DNA of 64,000 nt from WTFY01 sp965205685 (GTDB lineage Bacteria; Pseudomonadota; Gammaproteobacteria; UBA4575): assembly GCA_965205685.1 (NCBI GenBank), contig OZ242174.1, forward strand, positions 124,001 through 188,000, given 5' to 3'. Both the position numbers and the translations under genes were made by a program. Below the pieces are notes generated by a model. The model was not told where the DNA came from. It saw only the letters and a program-made list of their open reading frames with translations, and searched no databases. Below, one piece after another: positions 9,065 to 18,544 of this stretch; the first letter of the stretch is position 1; every line of letters starts with the position of its first letter.

Positions 9065-10145
9065 CCAGGCCATCTCCGGTAAACGCTGGGTAGTCAAGGT
9101 CGGGAGTTCCCTGGTCACCGAGGACGGTCATGGTCTGAACATGCAGGCCATCTCCGGGCTGGCTTCACAAATTGCTACCCTGGTGAATGCAGGCAAGGAA
9201 GTGATCCTGACCTCTTCCGGTGCCATCGCAGAGGGCATGAACCGGCTATGCTGGCAAAAACGCCCGCGTGCAATCTACGAGTTGCAGGCGGCTGCCGCAG
9301 TCGGCCAGATGGGGCTGATTCAGGCGTACGAATCCTGTTTGCAGCAACACAACCTGCACAGCGCACAGGTGCTGCTCACGCACGCCGACCTGCAGAACCG
9401 CAAGCGATACCTGAATGCACGCACCACGTTGCGCAAGTTGCTGGAAATGAAAACTGTTCCGGTGGTCAACGAAAATGACACTGTGGCGACCGACGAAATC
9501 AAGTTCGGAGACAATGATACGCTGGCAGCCCTCGTCAGCAATCTGGTTGAAGCCAGCCTCCTGATTATCTTAACCGACCAGGAAGGCATCTATGAAACCC
9601 CTCCTGGTGACCAGTCCAGCAGCCCCTTGATTGACGAAATCTCCGCCAACGACCCGTTGCTGGACCGTGCGGCCGGCCCCAGTGCCAGACAGACCGGACG
9701 TGGCGGCATGCTCACCAAGGTCTCGGCAGCCCGTATTGCTGCGCGTGCCGGGGCTGCGACCATTGTTGCCTCCGGAAAAACGCAGGACATCCTGAACAAA
9801 ATTTCAAAAGACATTCCGTGCGGTTCACTGCTGTTGCCCGACGCTGAGCCTTTGGTCGCACGCAAACAGTGGATCGCAAACCAGCTGTACACCCGAGGAG
9901 AGTTGTTTCTGGATGACGGTGCGAGTGCCGTGATTTGCAAGTCCGGGAAAAGCTTGCTTGCCATCGGAGTTGAAGATGTCAAAGGAGATTCGAACGCGGA
10001 GAAGTGGTCAGTTGCCTCAATCGTAGCGGGCAGGAGATTGCCCGCGGGCTCGCAAACTACTCCTCTGAGGAGGCACGCAAACTTCAAGGAAGACTCAGCA
10101 CGGAGATCGAAGCCGTGCTGGGTTACGTGGACGCACCGGAACTGA
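9048..10145 (+). CDS. proB: Glutamate 5-kinase, C-terminal frameshift
   Basis: First enzyme of proline synthesis (glutamate to glutamyl-5-phosphate). The amino-acid-kinase domain (about 1-260) is intact: VVKVGSSLVT, SSGAIAEG, VNENDTVATDEIKFGDNDTLAA and TGGM-like GRGGMLTK. The C-terminal PUA domain starts normally but breaks after VEDVKGD at 9987-9989. From 9989 the -1 frame carries the expected remainder (FERGEVVSCLNRSGQEIARG and on to HRDNLVIL), ending at a TAG at 10172-10174. One base appears missing in the T-run of ggagattcg. As written, the last roughly 50 residues are out of frame. The kinase part may still work. Sequencing error is the main alternative. Confidence 0.9.
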   Translation: MNSKRNQAISGKRWVVKVGSSLVTEDGHGLNMQAISGLASQIATLVNAGKEVILTSSGAIAEGMNRLCWQKRPRAIYELQAAAAVGQMGLIQAYESCLQQHNLHSAQVLLTHADLQNRKRYLNARTTLRKLLEMKTVPVVNENDTVATDEIKFGDNDTLAALVSNLVEASLLIILTDQEGIYETPPGDQSSSPLIDEISANDPLLDRAAGPSARQTGRGGMLTKVSAARIAARAGAATIVASGKTQDILNKISKDIPCGSLLLPDAEPLVARKQWIANQLYTRGELFLDDGASAVICKSGKSLLAIGVEDVKGDSNAEKWSVASIVAGRRLPAGSQTTPLRRHANFKEDSARRSKPCWVTWTHRN

Positions 10146-10207
10146 TTCACCGGGACAACCTGGTGATTCTTTAGTGAATAAGAGGATGCAGCGCCCAGCG
10201 ACGCCAG

Positions 10208-10468
10208 TTACATGGCTTTAATGCGTGCGTTCAGACGGCTTTTATGACGGGCAGCCTTATTGGCATGGATCAGTTTTTTACCTACGGCCGAGTCGATGCT
10301 GGGCTGGGCCAGCTTGTATGCGGCTTCGGCGGCACCCTTGTCCCCTGCCTGAATCGATTTGACCACCGCTTTGATTCGAGTACGCAACTTTGTGCGCTGA
10401 CTCACATTGTGCTGACGGTGCTTGACCGCCTGACGTGCACGTTTTCTCGCTGAGGGGGAGTTGGCCAA
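10208..10468 (-). CDS. rpsT: 30S ribosomal protein S20
   Basis: Small-subunit protein S20 (86 residues), a helical 16S rRNA binder: ANSPSARKRARQAVKHRQHN near the N-terminus and a basic C-terminus (KAARHKSRLNARIKAM). The only sensible start is TTG at 10468-10466 (TTG GCC AAC TCC). An inefficient UUG start is known for E. coli rpsT and tied to its autoregulation, so this is likely conserved. Divergent from murJ. Confidence 0.97.
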   Translation of the reverse strand: MANSPSARKRARQAVKHRQHNVSQRTKLRTRIKAVVKSIQAGDKGAAEAAYKLAQPSIDSAVGKKLIHANKAARHKSRLNARIKAM

Positions 10469-10512
10469 TGTCTGATCGCTTTACTGCTTGGATTCTGCGT
10501 TTGGGCTGCGAA

Positions 10513-10541
10513 CTATGGTAGTAAGATAAATAAATGTCAAC
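10513..10541 (-). promoter_or_regulatory. Sigma-70-type promoter of rpsT
   Basis: On the minus strand TTGACA (10541-10536) and CATAGT (10518-10513) are separated by 17 bp. They sit about 45 bp upstream of the TTG start. A perfect -35 and 4/6 -10 match; inferred from consensus only. Confidence 0.65.
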
Positions 10542-10573
10542 CCCTCGTCCCTAGACCACACCCCAAATACAAA

Positions 10574-12139
10574 ATGGCTGAACACCGAGCCTTGTTCAAA
10601 TCCACCGCCGTCACAGGAGGCATCACGGCTGTCTCCAGAATATTCGGATATCTCCGGGATGCCGTGATCTTTATCTTCCTGGGCGCAACCGGCGGCACCG
10701 ATGCTTTTTTCGTAGCCTTTCGTATCCCGAATTTTCTGCGGCGTCTATTTGCCGAAGGCGCTTTTTCACAGGCGTTCGTACCGGTCCTGTCCGAATACAA
10801 GGAACAGCGATCGCAAGCGGAACTGCAGGCGCTGATCAATCACGTGACCGGGACACTCAGCGTGATCCTTTTCCTAATCAGCGTTCTGGGGGTGGTGCTT
10901 GCACCTGCTCTGATATACATCTTCGCCCCGGGTTTTATCAGCGATAGCACACGTTTTGATCTTGCCTCACAGATGCTGCGCATTACCTTCCCGTACATAC
11001 TGTTCATCTCGCTGACCGCCCTGTCGGCCAGTATCCTGAACACCTTTAACCGGTTTGCCGTGCCGGCCTTCACACCCGTACTCCTGAACCTGTCGCTGAT
11101 TGCAGCAACCCTGTGGCTGGCCCCTGAAATGGAACAGCCCGTAGTGGCACTCGCGTGGGGTGTATTCGTTGCCGGTATCGTGCAGCTGGCTTTCCAACTT
11201 CCCTTTTTATCGGCACTGGGCGTGCTGCCGAAGGTTTCACTGCATGGTGCCAAAGAAGGCGTTCAAAAAATCATGCGACTGATGTTGCCGGCCATTTTTG
11301 GCTCATCCGTAGTGCAGATCAATCTGCTGATCAACACCCTGATCGCTTCATTCCTGGCGGTCGGCAGCATCAGCTGGCTGTATATCTCGGACCGCTTTGT
11401 GGAACTCCCGCTGGCCATTTTCGGCGTAGCCATGGCCACCATCATCCTGCCGCGCCTGTCAAAACAATATGTCAACCGCTCCACCCAAGAGTTCAACATG
11501 ACGCTTGACTGGGCGTTGCGGCTTTCCGTGTTCATCTCGATTCCCGCCACAGTCGGCCTGATTCTGCTGGCCAGCCCGATTCTGACATCGCTGATCCAGT
11601 ACCGGGAATTTACAGCCATGGACACCCTGATGGCTTCAACTAGCCTGAAAGCCTATGCCCTGGGACTGCCGGCGTTTATCCTGATCAAAGTGCTGGCACC
11701 GGGATTTTATTCACGCCAGGATACCAAGACCCCTGTGAAAATCGGGGTAATTGCCATGGCCGTCAATATCGTCCTTAACCTCGCCTTTGTCTGGATCTGG
11801 CTGCAGTGGGATCTGGCTGCCCCGCATGCGGCCCTGGCGCTGGCGACCTCACTGGCCGCCTACCTCAATGCCGCGCTGCTGTTCTACAGGCTGAGAAGCT
11901 CGGCAGCCCTGGTGTTGCCGGCGGGCTGGAGCAAGTACCTGGTCCAGGTCGTGGGGGCCACAGCCGTGATGGGAGTTGCGCTTGCGTGGATCTTGCCCGA
12001 GGCTCATCAGTGGCTGAACTGGGACGTGGCCGAACGCATTATTGCCTTGCTGGGCTTTATGCTATCGGGGCTTGTACTGTATATTGGCGCGCTGGCCTTG
12101 CTGGGGGTGCGCAGAAATTCCTTTGTGCTGCAACAGTAG
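10574..12139 (+). CDS. murJ: Lipid II flippase MurJ
   Basis: Inner-membrane flippase that moves lipid II to the periplasmic side for peptidoglycan synthesis. 521 residues with about 14 hydrophobic helices. N-terminal signature SRIFGYLRDAVIFIFLGATG and the conserved RIPNFLRRLFAEGAFSQAF block are clear. It starts 105 bp from the divergent rpsT start and is followed by ribF after 36 bp. The order rpsT/murJ/ribF/ileS/lspA is typical of gammaproteobacteria. Confidence 0.97.
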   Translation: MAEHRALFKSTAVTGGITAVSRIFGYLRDAVIFIFLGATGGTDAFFVAFRIPNFLRRLFAEGAFSQAFVPVLSEYKEQRSQAELQALINHVTGTLSVILFLISVLGVVLAPALIYIFAPGFISDSTRFDLASQMLRITFPYILFISLTALSASILNTFNRFAVPAFTPVLLNLSLIAATLWLAPEMEQPVVALAWGVFVAGIVQLAFQLPFLSALGVLPKVSLHGAKEGVQKIMRLMLPAIFGSSVVQINLLINTLIASFLAVGSISWLYISDRFVELPLAIFGVAMATIILPRLSKQYVNRSTQEFNMTLDWALRLSVFISIPATVGLILLASPILTSLIQYREFTAMDTLMASTSLKAYALGLPAFILIKVLAPGFYSRQDTKTPVKIGVIAMAVNIVLNLAFVWIWLQWDLAAPHAALALATSLAAYLNAALLFYRLRSSAALVLPAGWSKYLVQVVGATAVMGVALAWILPEAHQWLNWDVAERIIALLGFMLSGLVLYIGALALLGVRRNSFVLQQ

Positions 12140-12175
12140 GCACCGGGGCGGTTTCATGAACGGGTCTTTGATTTT

Positions 12176-13108
12176 ATGCAGTTAACGAGATACCTCAGTA
12201 CTGGAACAGGCCGTCCTGTGTCATACGTGGCGACCATCGGCAACTTTGACGGCGTGCACCGGGGCCACCAGACCGTTTTGAAAAAATTGCTGTCGCGAAG
12301 CCAGGCCCTTGGGCTGCCTTCCATGGTCATCGCCTTCGAGCCTTCGGCCAAGGAGTTTTTCCTGGGCAGCCAGGCTCCGGCGAGACTGACCAACTTCAGG
12401 GAAAAATTCAACCTGCTCCAGGATTTTGGGATCGACCGTTTCGTATGCCTTTCCTTTAACCGGACGCTGGCCAACATGCCGCCCGAGACCTTTGTCAGGG
12501 ATGTCCTGGTCTCAGGCCTGAACATCAAGCACCTGACGGTCGGCGATGATTTCCGTTTCGGGAAAGACCGCAAGGGCGATTATCCCATGCTCACGCGCAT
12601 GGGAAACGAGTTGGGCTTCAGCGTCGAAAACACCGAGGGCTTCGTGGTCAATGAAGAACGTGTCAGCAGCTCTTCCATCCGCGACCACCTTGCCAGCGGC
12701 AGGCTGGATCTTGCAGAGCAGTTGCTTGGACGCATGTACAGCATGTCCGGGCGTGTGATTCACGGAGACCACCGGGGGCAAGGCATCGGTTTCCCGACGG
12801 CCAATATCCCGATCAAACGCAGGTTCTCCCCAATCAGTGGTGTTTTCGCAACCAAGGTGAGGATCGAGCATGACACCGAGGCTTTGGGGGTGACCAACGT
12901 AGGGTACCGGCCCACGGTAGCCGGTACACGCACCCAGATCGAAGTCCACCTGTTCAACTTCTCGCAAATGCTCTACGGAAAGCATCTCACGGTATTCTTC
13001 AGCAAGAAAATCCGGGAGGAGCAAAAATTCAATTCACTTGAAGAGTTGAAGAACCAGATCCGTGTTGATGCCGAAACTGCAAAAGAGCATTTCAAGATCG
13101 CTGCCTGA
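12176..13108 (+). CDS. ribF: Bifunctional riboflavin kinase/FAD synthetase
   Basis: Makes FMN and FAD from riboflavin. 310 residues. The N-terminal nucleotidyltransferase (FAD synthetase) domain has the HxGH-like GNFDGVHRGHQTVL and the SSSxIR motif (SSSSIRDHL). The C-terminal riboflavin-kinase domain has GDHRGQGIGFPTANI and the ATP/metal-binding PTAN. The length is normal for the family. Located between murJ and ileS, the conserved order. Confidence 0.97.
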   Translation: MQLTRYLSTGTGRPVSYVATIGNFDGVHRGHQTVLKKLLSRSQALGLPSMVIAFEPSAKEFFLGSQAPARLTNFREKFNLLQDFGIDRFVCLSFNRTLANMPPETFVRDVLVSGLNIKHLTVGDDFRFGKDRKGDYPMLTRMGNELGFSVENTEGFVVNEERVSSSSIRDHLASGRLDLAEQLLGRMYSMSGRVIHGDHRGQGIGFPTANIPIKRRFSPISGVFATKVRIEHDTEALGVTNVGYRPTVAGTRTQIEVHLFNFSQMLYGKHLTVFFSKKIREEQKFNSLEELKNQIRVDAETAKEHFKIAA

Positions 13109-13117
13109 AGCCTGCAA

Positions 13118-15952
13118 ATGAGCAACTACAAAGACACCCTGAACCTGCCAAAAACCTCTTTTCCCATGAAGGGCAACCTCGCACAGCGTGAGCCCCAGAT
13201 ACTGAGAGAATGGGAGGACAGGGACGTGTACCAGCAAATCCGGAAGGCGCGAAGGGGTGCGCAAACATTCATTCTGCACGATGGCCCTCCCTATGCGAAC
13301 GGCGACATCCACATTGGCCATGCGGTCAACAAGATCCTCAAAGATATCATTGTAAAAAGCAAAACCCTGGCAGGGTACGATGCGCCTTACGTGCCGGGCT
13401 GGGACTGCCACGGCTTGCCCATCGAACACCAGGTCCAGAAAAAAATCGGTAAAGCGGGAACCCGGAAAAGCCACAGCGAATTCCGCACTGCCTGCCGCGA
13501 CTTTGCAAGCAAGCAGATTGCCAAGCAACGCGAGGACTTCAAACGGCTTGGAATTTTTGGCGAATGGAACAAGCCCTACCTCACCATGGATTTCGGTGTT
13601 GAAGCCGATATCGTGCGGTCCCTTGGCAAACTGTATGCAAAAGGCCACATTGCCCGCGGCTTCAAGCCGGTCTACTGGAACGTGGTGGATGCCTCGGCAT
13701 TGGCAGAAACCGAGGTCGAGTACCATGAGAAAACCTCGCCAGCCATTGATGTGCGTTTCAGCATCGTGGACGAGGGGACGCTTGGGGAAAGACTCGATAC
13801 GCTGACTGGCCAGGGACCGCTATCCGTTGCCATCTGGACGACGACGCCGTGGACCCTGCCTGCCAACCAGGCAGTGTGCGTCAATCCCGAACTGGATTAC
13901 GTCGTGGCAGAGTTCGAGGGCAACTGCGGCCGGGAACGCGTGCTGCTGGCTGAGGCGCTACTGGAAGCCTGCATGCAGCGTTATGGCGTCGAGGATTATG
14001 CCGTGGTGGGCCGCGCCAAGGGAAAGCAACTCGAGCACCTGCACCTGCAGCACCCGTTCTATGACAAGACCGTACCCGTCATCCTAGGGGGACATGTCAC
14101 GGTCGAGGCAGGCACGGGGGCAGTGCACACGGCACCAGACCATGGGGTTGAGGACTTTGAAGTCGGCAAGGCGTATGCCATGGGAACTCTGAACCTGGTG
14201 GATGATCATGGGGTATTCAAGGACCATACCGGCTTGTTTGCAGGAAACCATGTCTTCAAGGTGGACCAGAAAATCATCGATGCCTTGACCGAGCGGGGAA
14301 AGCTGCTGCACGGCACCGACCTGCACCACAGCCTGCCGCATTGCTGGCGCACCAAGGTGCCGCTGATCTATCGTGCAACGCCACAATGGTTCATCAGCAT
14401 GCATGCCAAGGATTTGCTGAAAACCGCCAATGAACAAATCGAGCAGGTGCAGTGGATCCCCGAGTGGGGCAAGGCACGCATCACCGCCATGCTGGCCAGC
14501 AGTCCGGACTGGTGCATCTCCAGGCAACGCACCTGGGGTGTCCCGATCGCCTTTTTCATACACAAGACTACGGAAGAACCCCATCCCGACACGGTACAGC
14601 TCATCGAACAGGTGGCACAGAAAATTGAACGCCAGGGCATGGATGCCTGGTATGAACTGGATGCGAAAGAACTGCTGGGCGATGACAGCGAATCCTACAG
14701 GAAGGTCACGGACACCCTGGATGTCTGGTTTGATTCCGGCGTGACGCATTACGCTGTGGCCCAGAAAAGACTGGGGATCGACCTTGAAAATGAGAAACGC
14801 GCCAGCCTGTATCTCGAAGGTTCAGACCAGCATCGCGGCTGGTTCCAGTCTTCCCTGAAAACCGCGGTGGCCATGCACGGGATTGCCCCCTACGAACAGG
14901 TGCTGACCCACGGGTTTACCGTGGATGCCGAAGGCAAGAAAATGTCAAAATCCCTTGGCAATGTCGTCACACCCCAGAAAATATGCAACGCGCTGGGTGC
15001 TGACATATTGCGTCTTTGGGTGGCTGCTACCGACTACGGTGCCGAGCTCAACGTGTCCGATGAAATACTGAGCCGCACCTCGGATGCCTACCGGCGCATC
15101 CGTAACACGACCCGTTACCTGTTATCCAATCTGAATGATTTCGATCCTGTACACGACCGTGTGCTGGCCCGGGACATGGTGGCCCTGGACTACTGGATCG
15201 TATACAAAACCCGGCAACTCCAACATCAGATCATCGACTACTACGAACGCTACCAGTTTCACAGAATCTACACCCTGGTTCACAACTTCTGCGTGCTGGA
15301 ACTCGGCAGCGACTATCTGGACATCGTCAAGGATCGGCAATACACAATGCAGACGGACAGCCGAGCCCGCAGGTCGGCGCAAACGGCCATGTTCCATATT
15401 GCCGAGGCGCTGGTTCGCTGGATTGCGCCGATTCTGAGCTTTACTGCAGAGGAAGCCTGGCAGCAACTGCCCGGTGCCCGCAAGGATCCGGTTTTTGTAC
15501 AGACCTGGTACGATCTCGATGAGTTCAGCACCCCGGGCGAAGTAACCGATGCGGACTGGCAGGGGATACTTGAGGTGCGAAAGCACATCGGTAAACAGCT
15601 GGAGGCGCTGCGCAATGAAAAAGTCATCGGCTCGTCACTGGATGCAGAGGTGGACATCTGGGACGCTCCCGATTGCCTTTACAAGATCAAAAACGATGAA
15701 CTTCGCTTCGTTTTCATCACCTCCAGTGCCCGGCTCATCCGGGATGAAGAGGTGCCCGAGACAGCCACCAGAATATCGGATGCCCATGGCAACGAGTACT
15801 TCATCCAACTGCAAAAATCACCTCATCCGAAATGCATTCGCTGCTGGCATTACCGTGAGGATGTAGGACAGGATCCGAAACACCCGGAAATCTGTGCGCG
15901 TTGCGCAAGCAATTTGCCCGGCGGTACAGGCGAGTCACGTTTCTATGCTTAA
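13118..15952 (+). CDS. ileS: Isoleucyl-tRNA synthetase
   Basis: Class I aminoacyl-tRNA synthetase, 944 residues, bacterial IleS1 type. ATP-binding HIGH is in NGDIHIGHAVNK and KMSKS in EGKKMSKSLGNV. The CP1 editing domain carries WTTTPWTLPANQA. A C-terminal zinc-binding segment has four cysteines (CIRCWHYREDVG...CARC). It begins 9 bp after ribF and its last codons overlap the lspA start. Confidence 0.98.
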   Translation: MSNYKDTLNLPKTSFPMKGNLAQREPQILREWEDRDVYQQIRKARRGAQTFILHDGPPYANGDIHIGHAVNKILKDIIVKSKTLAGYDAPYVPGWDCHGLPIEHQVQKKIGKAGTRKSHSEFRTACRDFASKQIAKQREDFKRLGIFGEWNKPYLTMDFGVEADIVRSLGKLYAKGHIARGFKPVYWNVVDASALAETEVEYHEKTSPAIDVRFSIVDEGTLGERLDTLTGQGPLSVAIWTTTPWTLPANQAVCVNPELDYVVAEFEGNCGRERVLLAEALLEACMQRYGVEDYAVVGRAKGKQLEHLHLQHPFYDKTVPVILGGHVTVEAGTGAVHTAPDHGVEDFEVGKAYAMGTLNLVDDHGVFKDHTGLFAGNHVFKVDQKIIDALTERGKLLHGTDLHHSLPHCWRTKVPLIYRATPQWFISMHAKDLLKTANEQIEQVQWIPEWGKARITAMLASSPDWCISRQRTWGVPIAFFIHKTTEEPHPDTVQLIEQVAQKIERQGMDAWYELDAKELLGDDSESYRKVTDTLDVWFDSGVTHYAVAQKRLGIDLENEKRASLYLEGSDQHRGWFQSSLKTAVAMHGIAPYEQVLTHGFTVDAEGKKMSKSLGNVVTPQKICNALGADILRLWVAATDYGAELNVSDEILSRTSDAYRRIRNTTRYLLSNLNDFDPVHDRVLARDMVALDYWIVYKTRQLQHQIIDYYERYQFHRIYTLVHNFCVLELGSDYLDIVKDRQYTMQTDSRARRSAQTAMFHIAEALVRWIAPILSFTAEEAWQQLPGARKDPVFVQTWYDLDEFSTPGEVTDADWQGILEVRKHIGKQLEALRNEKVIGSSLDAEVDIWDAPDCLYKIKNDELRFVFITSSARLIRDEEVPETATRISDAHGNEYFIQLQKSPHPKCIRCWHYREDVGQDPKHPEICARCASNLPGGTGESRFYA

Positions 15953-16454
15953 ATGGCTCTGGCTGAGCTTGTTGGTCATCCTTGCCGATCAGTTCAGCAA
16001 GCAGGCCGCCTTGCAGTTTCTGGTTCAGTACGAGCCCGTGGCGCTGTTGCCCTATTTCAATCTTTCACTGACGTTCAATGAGGGGGCTGCGTTCAGTTTT
16101 CTCAGCCAGGCCGGAGGTTGGCAACGCTGGTTCCTGTCGGGGCTGGCCATAGCGATCAGTGTCTTCATCCTGGTCTGGCTCAAAACCCTGGATGCCCGAG
16201 AGAAATCCATGGCCTGTGGCCTTGCGCTGGTACTGGGAGGCGCGATCGGCAATGTGATCGACCGCATCCTGTACGGGAAAGTCACGGACTTTATTGACTG
16301 GTACTACCGCTCCAGTGATGCCTGCCTGCCTTTTTTCTATCGCCTGAACGAAGCGACCTGTCACTGGCCGACATTCAATCTTGCCGACTCGGCAATTTTC
16401 CTGGGAGTTGTGCTTATCCTGCTGCAGACCCTGTCTCAAAAGCAGCAGGTGTAA
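15945..16454 (+). CDS. lspA: Lipoprotein signal peptidase
   Basis: Signal peptidase II, an inner-membrane aspartyl protease that removes signal peptides from prolipoproteins. 169 residues with four transmembrane helices. The two catalytic aspartates lie in GNVIDRI and FNLADSAI. The ATG at 15945 overlaps the ileS stop by 8 bp and gives the normal N-terminus MLKWLWLSLLVILADQFSK; an in-frame upstream start would add 17 residues with no family match. It supports processing of the lipoproteins encoded at 51-53 kb. Confidence 0.96.
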   Translation: MLKWLWLSLLVILADQFSKQAALQFLVQYEPVALLPYFNLSLTFNEGAAFSFLSQAGGWQRWFLSGLAIAISVFILVWLKTLDAREKSMACGLALVLGGAIGNVIDRILYGKVTDFIDWYYRSSDACLPFFYRLNEATCHWPTFNLADSAIFLGVVLILLQTLSQKQQV

Positions 16455-16463
16455 CCGGGCCCG

Positions 16464-17021
16464 TCAACTGCGAAGCAAGGCGGCCTCCACCTCGTCGCGT
16501 TTTTCGGAACCGGCCAGACAGGCAATAATTTCCAGGGCAAAGTCCATTGCAGTTCCAGGTCCGCGTGAGGTCAGGATGTTGCCGTCCTGCTGCACAGCCG
16601 CATCCGTAATCTGGGTGCTGGCCAGCGAAAGCGGGTCCAGTACCCCGGGGTAGGCAGTAGCCTTTTTGTGGTCCAGCAGACCACCGCTTGCCAGCACCTT
16701 CGGTGCAGCGCAGATCGCGCCAATGGGACGGTCGTTCTCTGCGGTGCGCTGCAGGATTTTGTGAATACGGTCGTCGGCATCCAGATGGTCAGCGCCCGGC
16801 AATCCACCGGGCAAGACAACCATGTCAAAATCCTGCTCCAGAACCTCGTCCACCGAGGTATCGGCAACCACCCGTGTACCACGCGATGCAGTAACAGTCT
16901 GTCCATCCAGACTGGCCGTCACCACCTCGATTTCTGCGCGTCGCAGCAAATCAATGATGGTTACCGCTTCCAGTTCTTCAAACCCTTCGGCAAGTGGAAT
17001 CAGTACCGTTGCCATATGCAT
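16464..17021 (-). CDS. DJ-1/PfpI family protein (YajL-like)
   Basis: DJ-1/ThiJ superfamily protein, 185 residues, cytoplasmic. It has the nucleophile-elbow cysteine in IGAICAAPKVL, the conserved glutamate near the N-terminus (EGFEELEAV) and the VLPGGLPGA loop. Closest recognisable match is the YajL/DJ-1 branch, for which chaperone, deglycase and glyoxalase III activities have been proposed. Either ATG at 17021 or two codons later is possible. It is the last gene of the minus-strand envC-ctpA group (26 bp after ctpA) and convergent with lspA. Confidence 0.88.
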   Translation of the reverse strand: MHMATVLIPLAEGFEELEAVTIIDLLRRAEIEVVTASLDGQTVTASRGTRVVADTSVDEVLEQDFDMVVLPGGLPGADHLDADDRIHKILQRTAENDRPIGAICAAPKVLASGGLLDHKKATAYPGVLDPLSLASTQITDAAVQQDGNILTSRGPGTAMDFALEIIACLAGSEKRDEVEAALLRS

Positions 17022-17047
17022 ACCCTTTTAACTGATCTTGACGATAT

Positions 17048-18430
17048 TTATTGTATATCCTGTTCGTCGACTTTTGAAAGCTGATCGCCAGGAGTCAGGC
17101 CGGCTGCCTGACCGGCAGCAGGTTGCTGGGCCATGGCCTTCAAGTGCTTGAGCGCTTCATCCAGTTCATAGTCGGTGGAATCGTCTTCGCCGCGCTCGGG
17201 GAGAATCACAACCGAGGCGGGATCGTGAGACGGCACCGGAGCCTCGCCCGTATCATCCTGCAAGAGTTCCCTGGCTGTGTCAGCCATCCCATGATCATCG
17301 GTCTCCTTGTCATCTGAATCCTCCGCAGACTTCAACAGGATATCCGGCACGATTCCCGCGTCTTGGATCGAGCGGCCTGAAGGCGTGTAGTAGCGCGCCG
17401 TAGTCAGTTTCAATGCGGTGTTGTCCTTGAGAGGCAGGATGGTTTGTACAGAGCCCTTGCCAAATGAAGTGACTCCCAGGACCGTGGCACGGTCGTGGTC
17501 CTGCATGGCCCCTGCAACAATTTCCGAAGCGGATGCCGATCCCTGATTGATCAGCACCACCAGCGGAGCACCATCAAGCAAATCATTGGTGCTTGCAGAG
17601 TATTTCAATTCCGAATCACCTGCTCGCCCCTTGATGTAAACGATCAGGGCATTATCCTGCAAAAAGACATCCGAGACTCCAACCGCACCGGTCAGCAGCC
17701 CGCCGGGGTTGTTTCGCAAATCAAGTACCAGGCCCTTCAACTCGCCCTCGTTCTCCGTTTCCAGGTTCTCAATCGCTTCATGCAGCGCGCTCGTGGTCTT
17801 GGACTGAAAATTTGAAATTCGCACATACCCGAAATCCGGCTCGAGCATCCGGCTGCGCACGCTGTGCACGCGAATCATGGCGCGCGTGATAGCCATCTGC
17901 AAAGGCATATCTTCCCCTTCCCGCACGATGGTCAGCTCAATCGTCGAGCCGATCTTGCCACGCATGCGCCTGACGGCCTCTTGCAGGTCCAGTCCCTTCA
18001 CCGACTCGCCGTCGAGCTTGATGATCAGATCGCCTGCCTGCACCCCGGCCTGTTGTGCCGGAGTATCATCAATCGGTGCGATCACCTTGATGAAGCCATT
18101 CTCCATCCCGACCTCGATGCCAAGCCCCCCAAACTCGCCCGTCGTGCCAATCTGAAGATCGTGAAACTGCTCCGCATCGAGAAAGGAGGAGTGCGAGTCA
18201 AGACCGGACAACATGCCTCGGATCGCATTTTTCAAAAGTTCGTCGTCTTCGACCTCCGTCACGTATTCCTTTTTGATCCTCGCATAGACATCCGTAAACG
18301 TGCGCAGCTCATCGAGCGGCAGCGAAGCTGCCTGTTCCTTGTCTGCCCACACGGTGTGCATCAGGCTGACAGGCAAGCTCAAGGCGATGCCCAGCATCAG
18401 TCCGAGTCCCAAGGAGGGTTTGAATTTCAT
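17048..18430 (-). CDS. ctpA: C-terminal processing protease (S41)
   Basis: Periplasmic tail-specific protease of the CtpA/Prc family, about 460 residues. It has a signal sequence (LGLGLMLGIALSLPVSLMHTVWA), a PDZ domain (about 90-175, FGGLGIEVG...AGVQAGDLI) and an S41 domain with catalytic serine in NQGSASASEIV. The catalytic lysine is in TSFGKGSVQ. The acidic C-terminal extension is low-complexity. I chose the ATG at 18430, which has GGAG 8 nt upstream; an in-frame ATG 11 codons earlier lacks one and would precede the signal peptide. It follows envC by 114 bp, a pairing common in proteobacteria and linked to control of murein hydrolases. Confidence 0.93.
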   Translation of the reverse strand: MKFKPSLGLGLMLGIALSLPVSLMHTVWADKEQAASLPLDELRTFTDVYARIKKEYVTEVEDDELLKNAIRGMLSGLDSHSSFLDAEQFHDLQIGTTGEFGGLGIEVGMENGFIKVIAPIDDTPAQQAGVQAGDLIIKLDGESVKGLDLQEAVRRMRGKIGSTIELTIVREGEDMPLQMAITRAMIRVHSVRSRMLEPDFGYVRISNFQSKTTSALHEAIENLETENEGELKGLVLDLRNNPGGLLTGAVGVSDVFLQDNALIVYIKGRAGDSELKYSASTNDLLDGAPLVVLINQGSASASEIVAGAMQDHDRATVLGVTSFGKGSVQTILPLKDNTALKLTTARYYTPSGRSIQDAGIVPDILLKSAEDSDDKETDDHGMADTARELLQDDTGEAPVPSHDPASVVILPERGEDDSTDYELDEALKHLKAMAQQPAAGQAAGLTPGDQLSKVDEQDIQ

Positions 18431-18544
18431 TGCCGATCTCCGGAGTTTGATCCAGCTGTCCAATCATACCCCGATTTATGAGACGGAAAAGCCCGTTTAC
18501 GAACACCCGGATGCATGCAATGTGCGCTCATTGACTATGCAGGC

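Noticed and set aside
9980..9995. Programmed ribosomal frameshift in proB
   Set aside because: No X-XXY-YYZ slippery heptamer or following structure is seen, and ProB is not known to use frameshifting; a deleted T is simpler.
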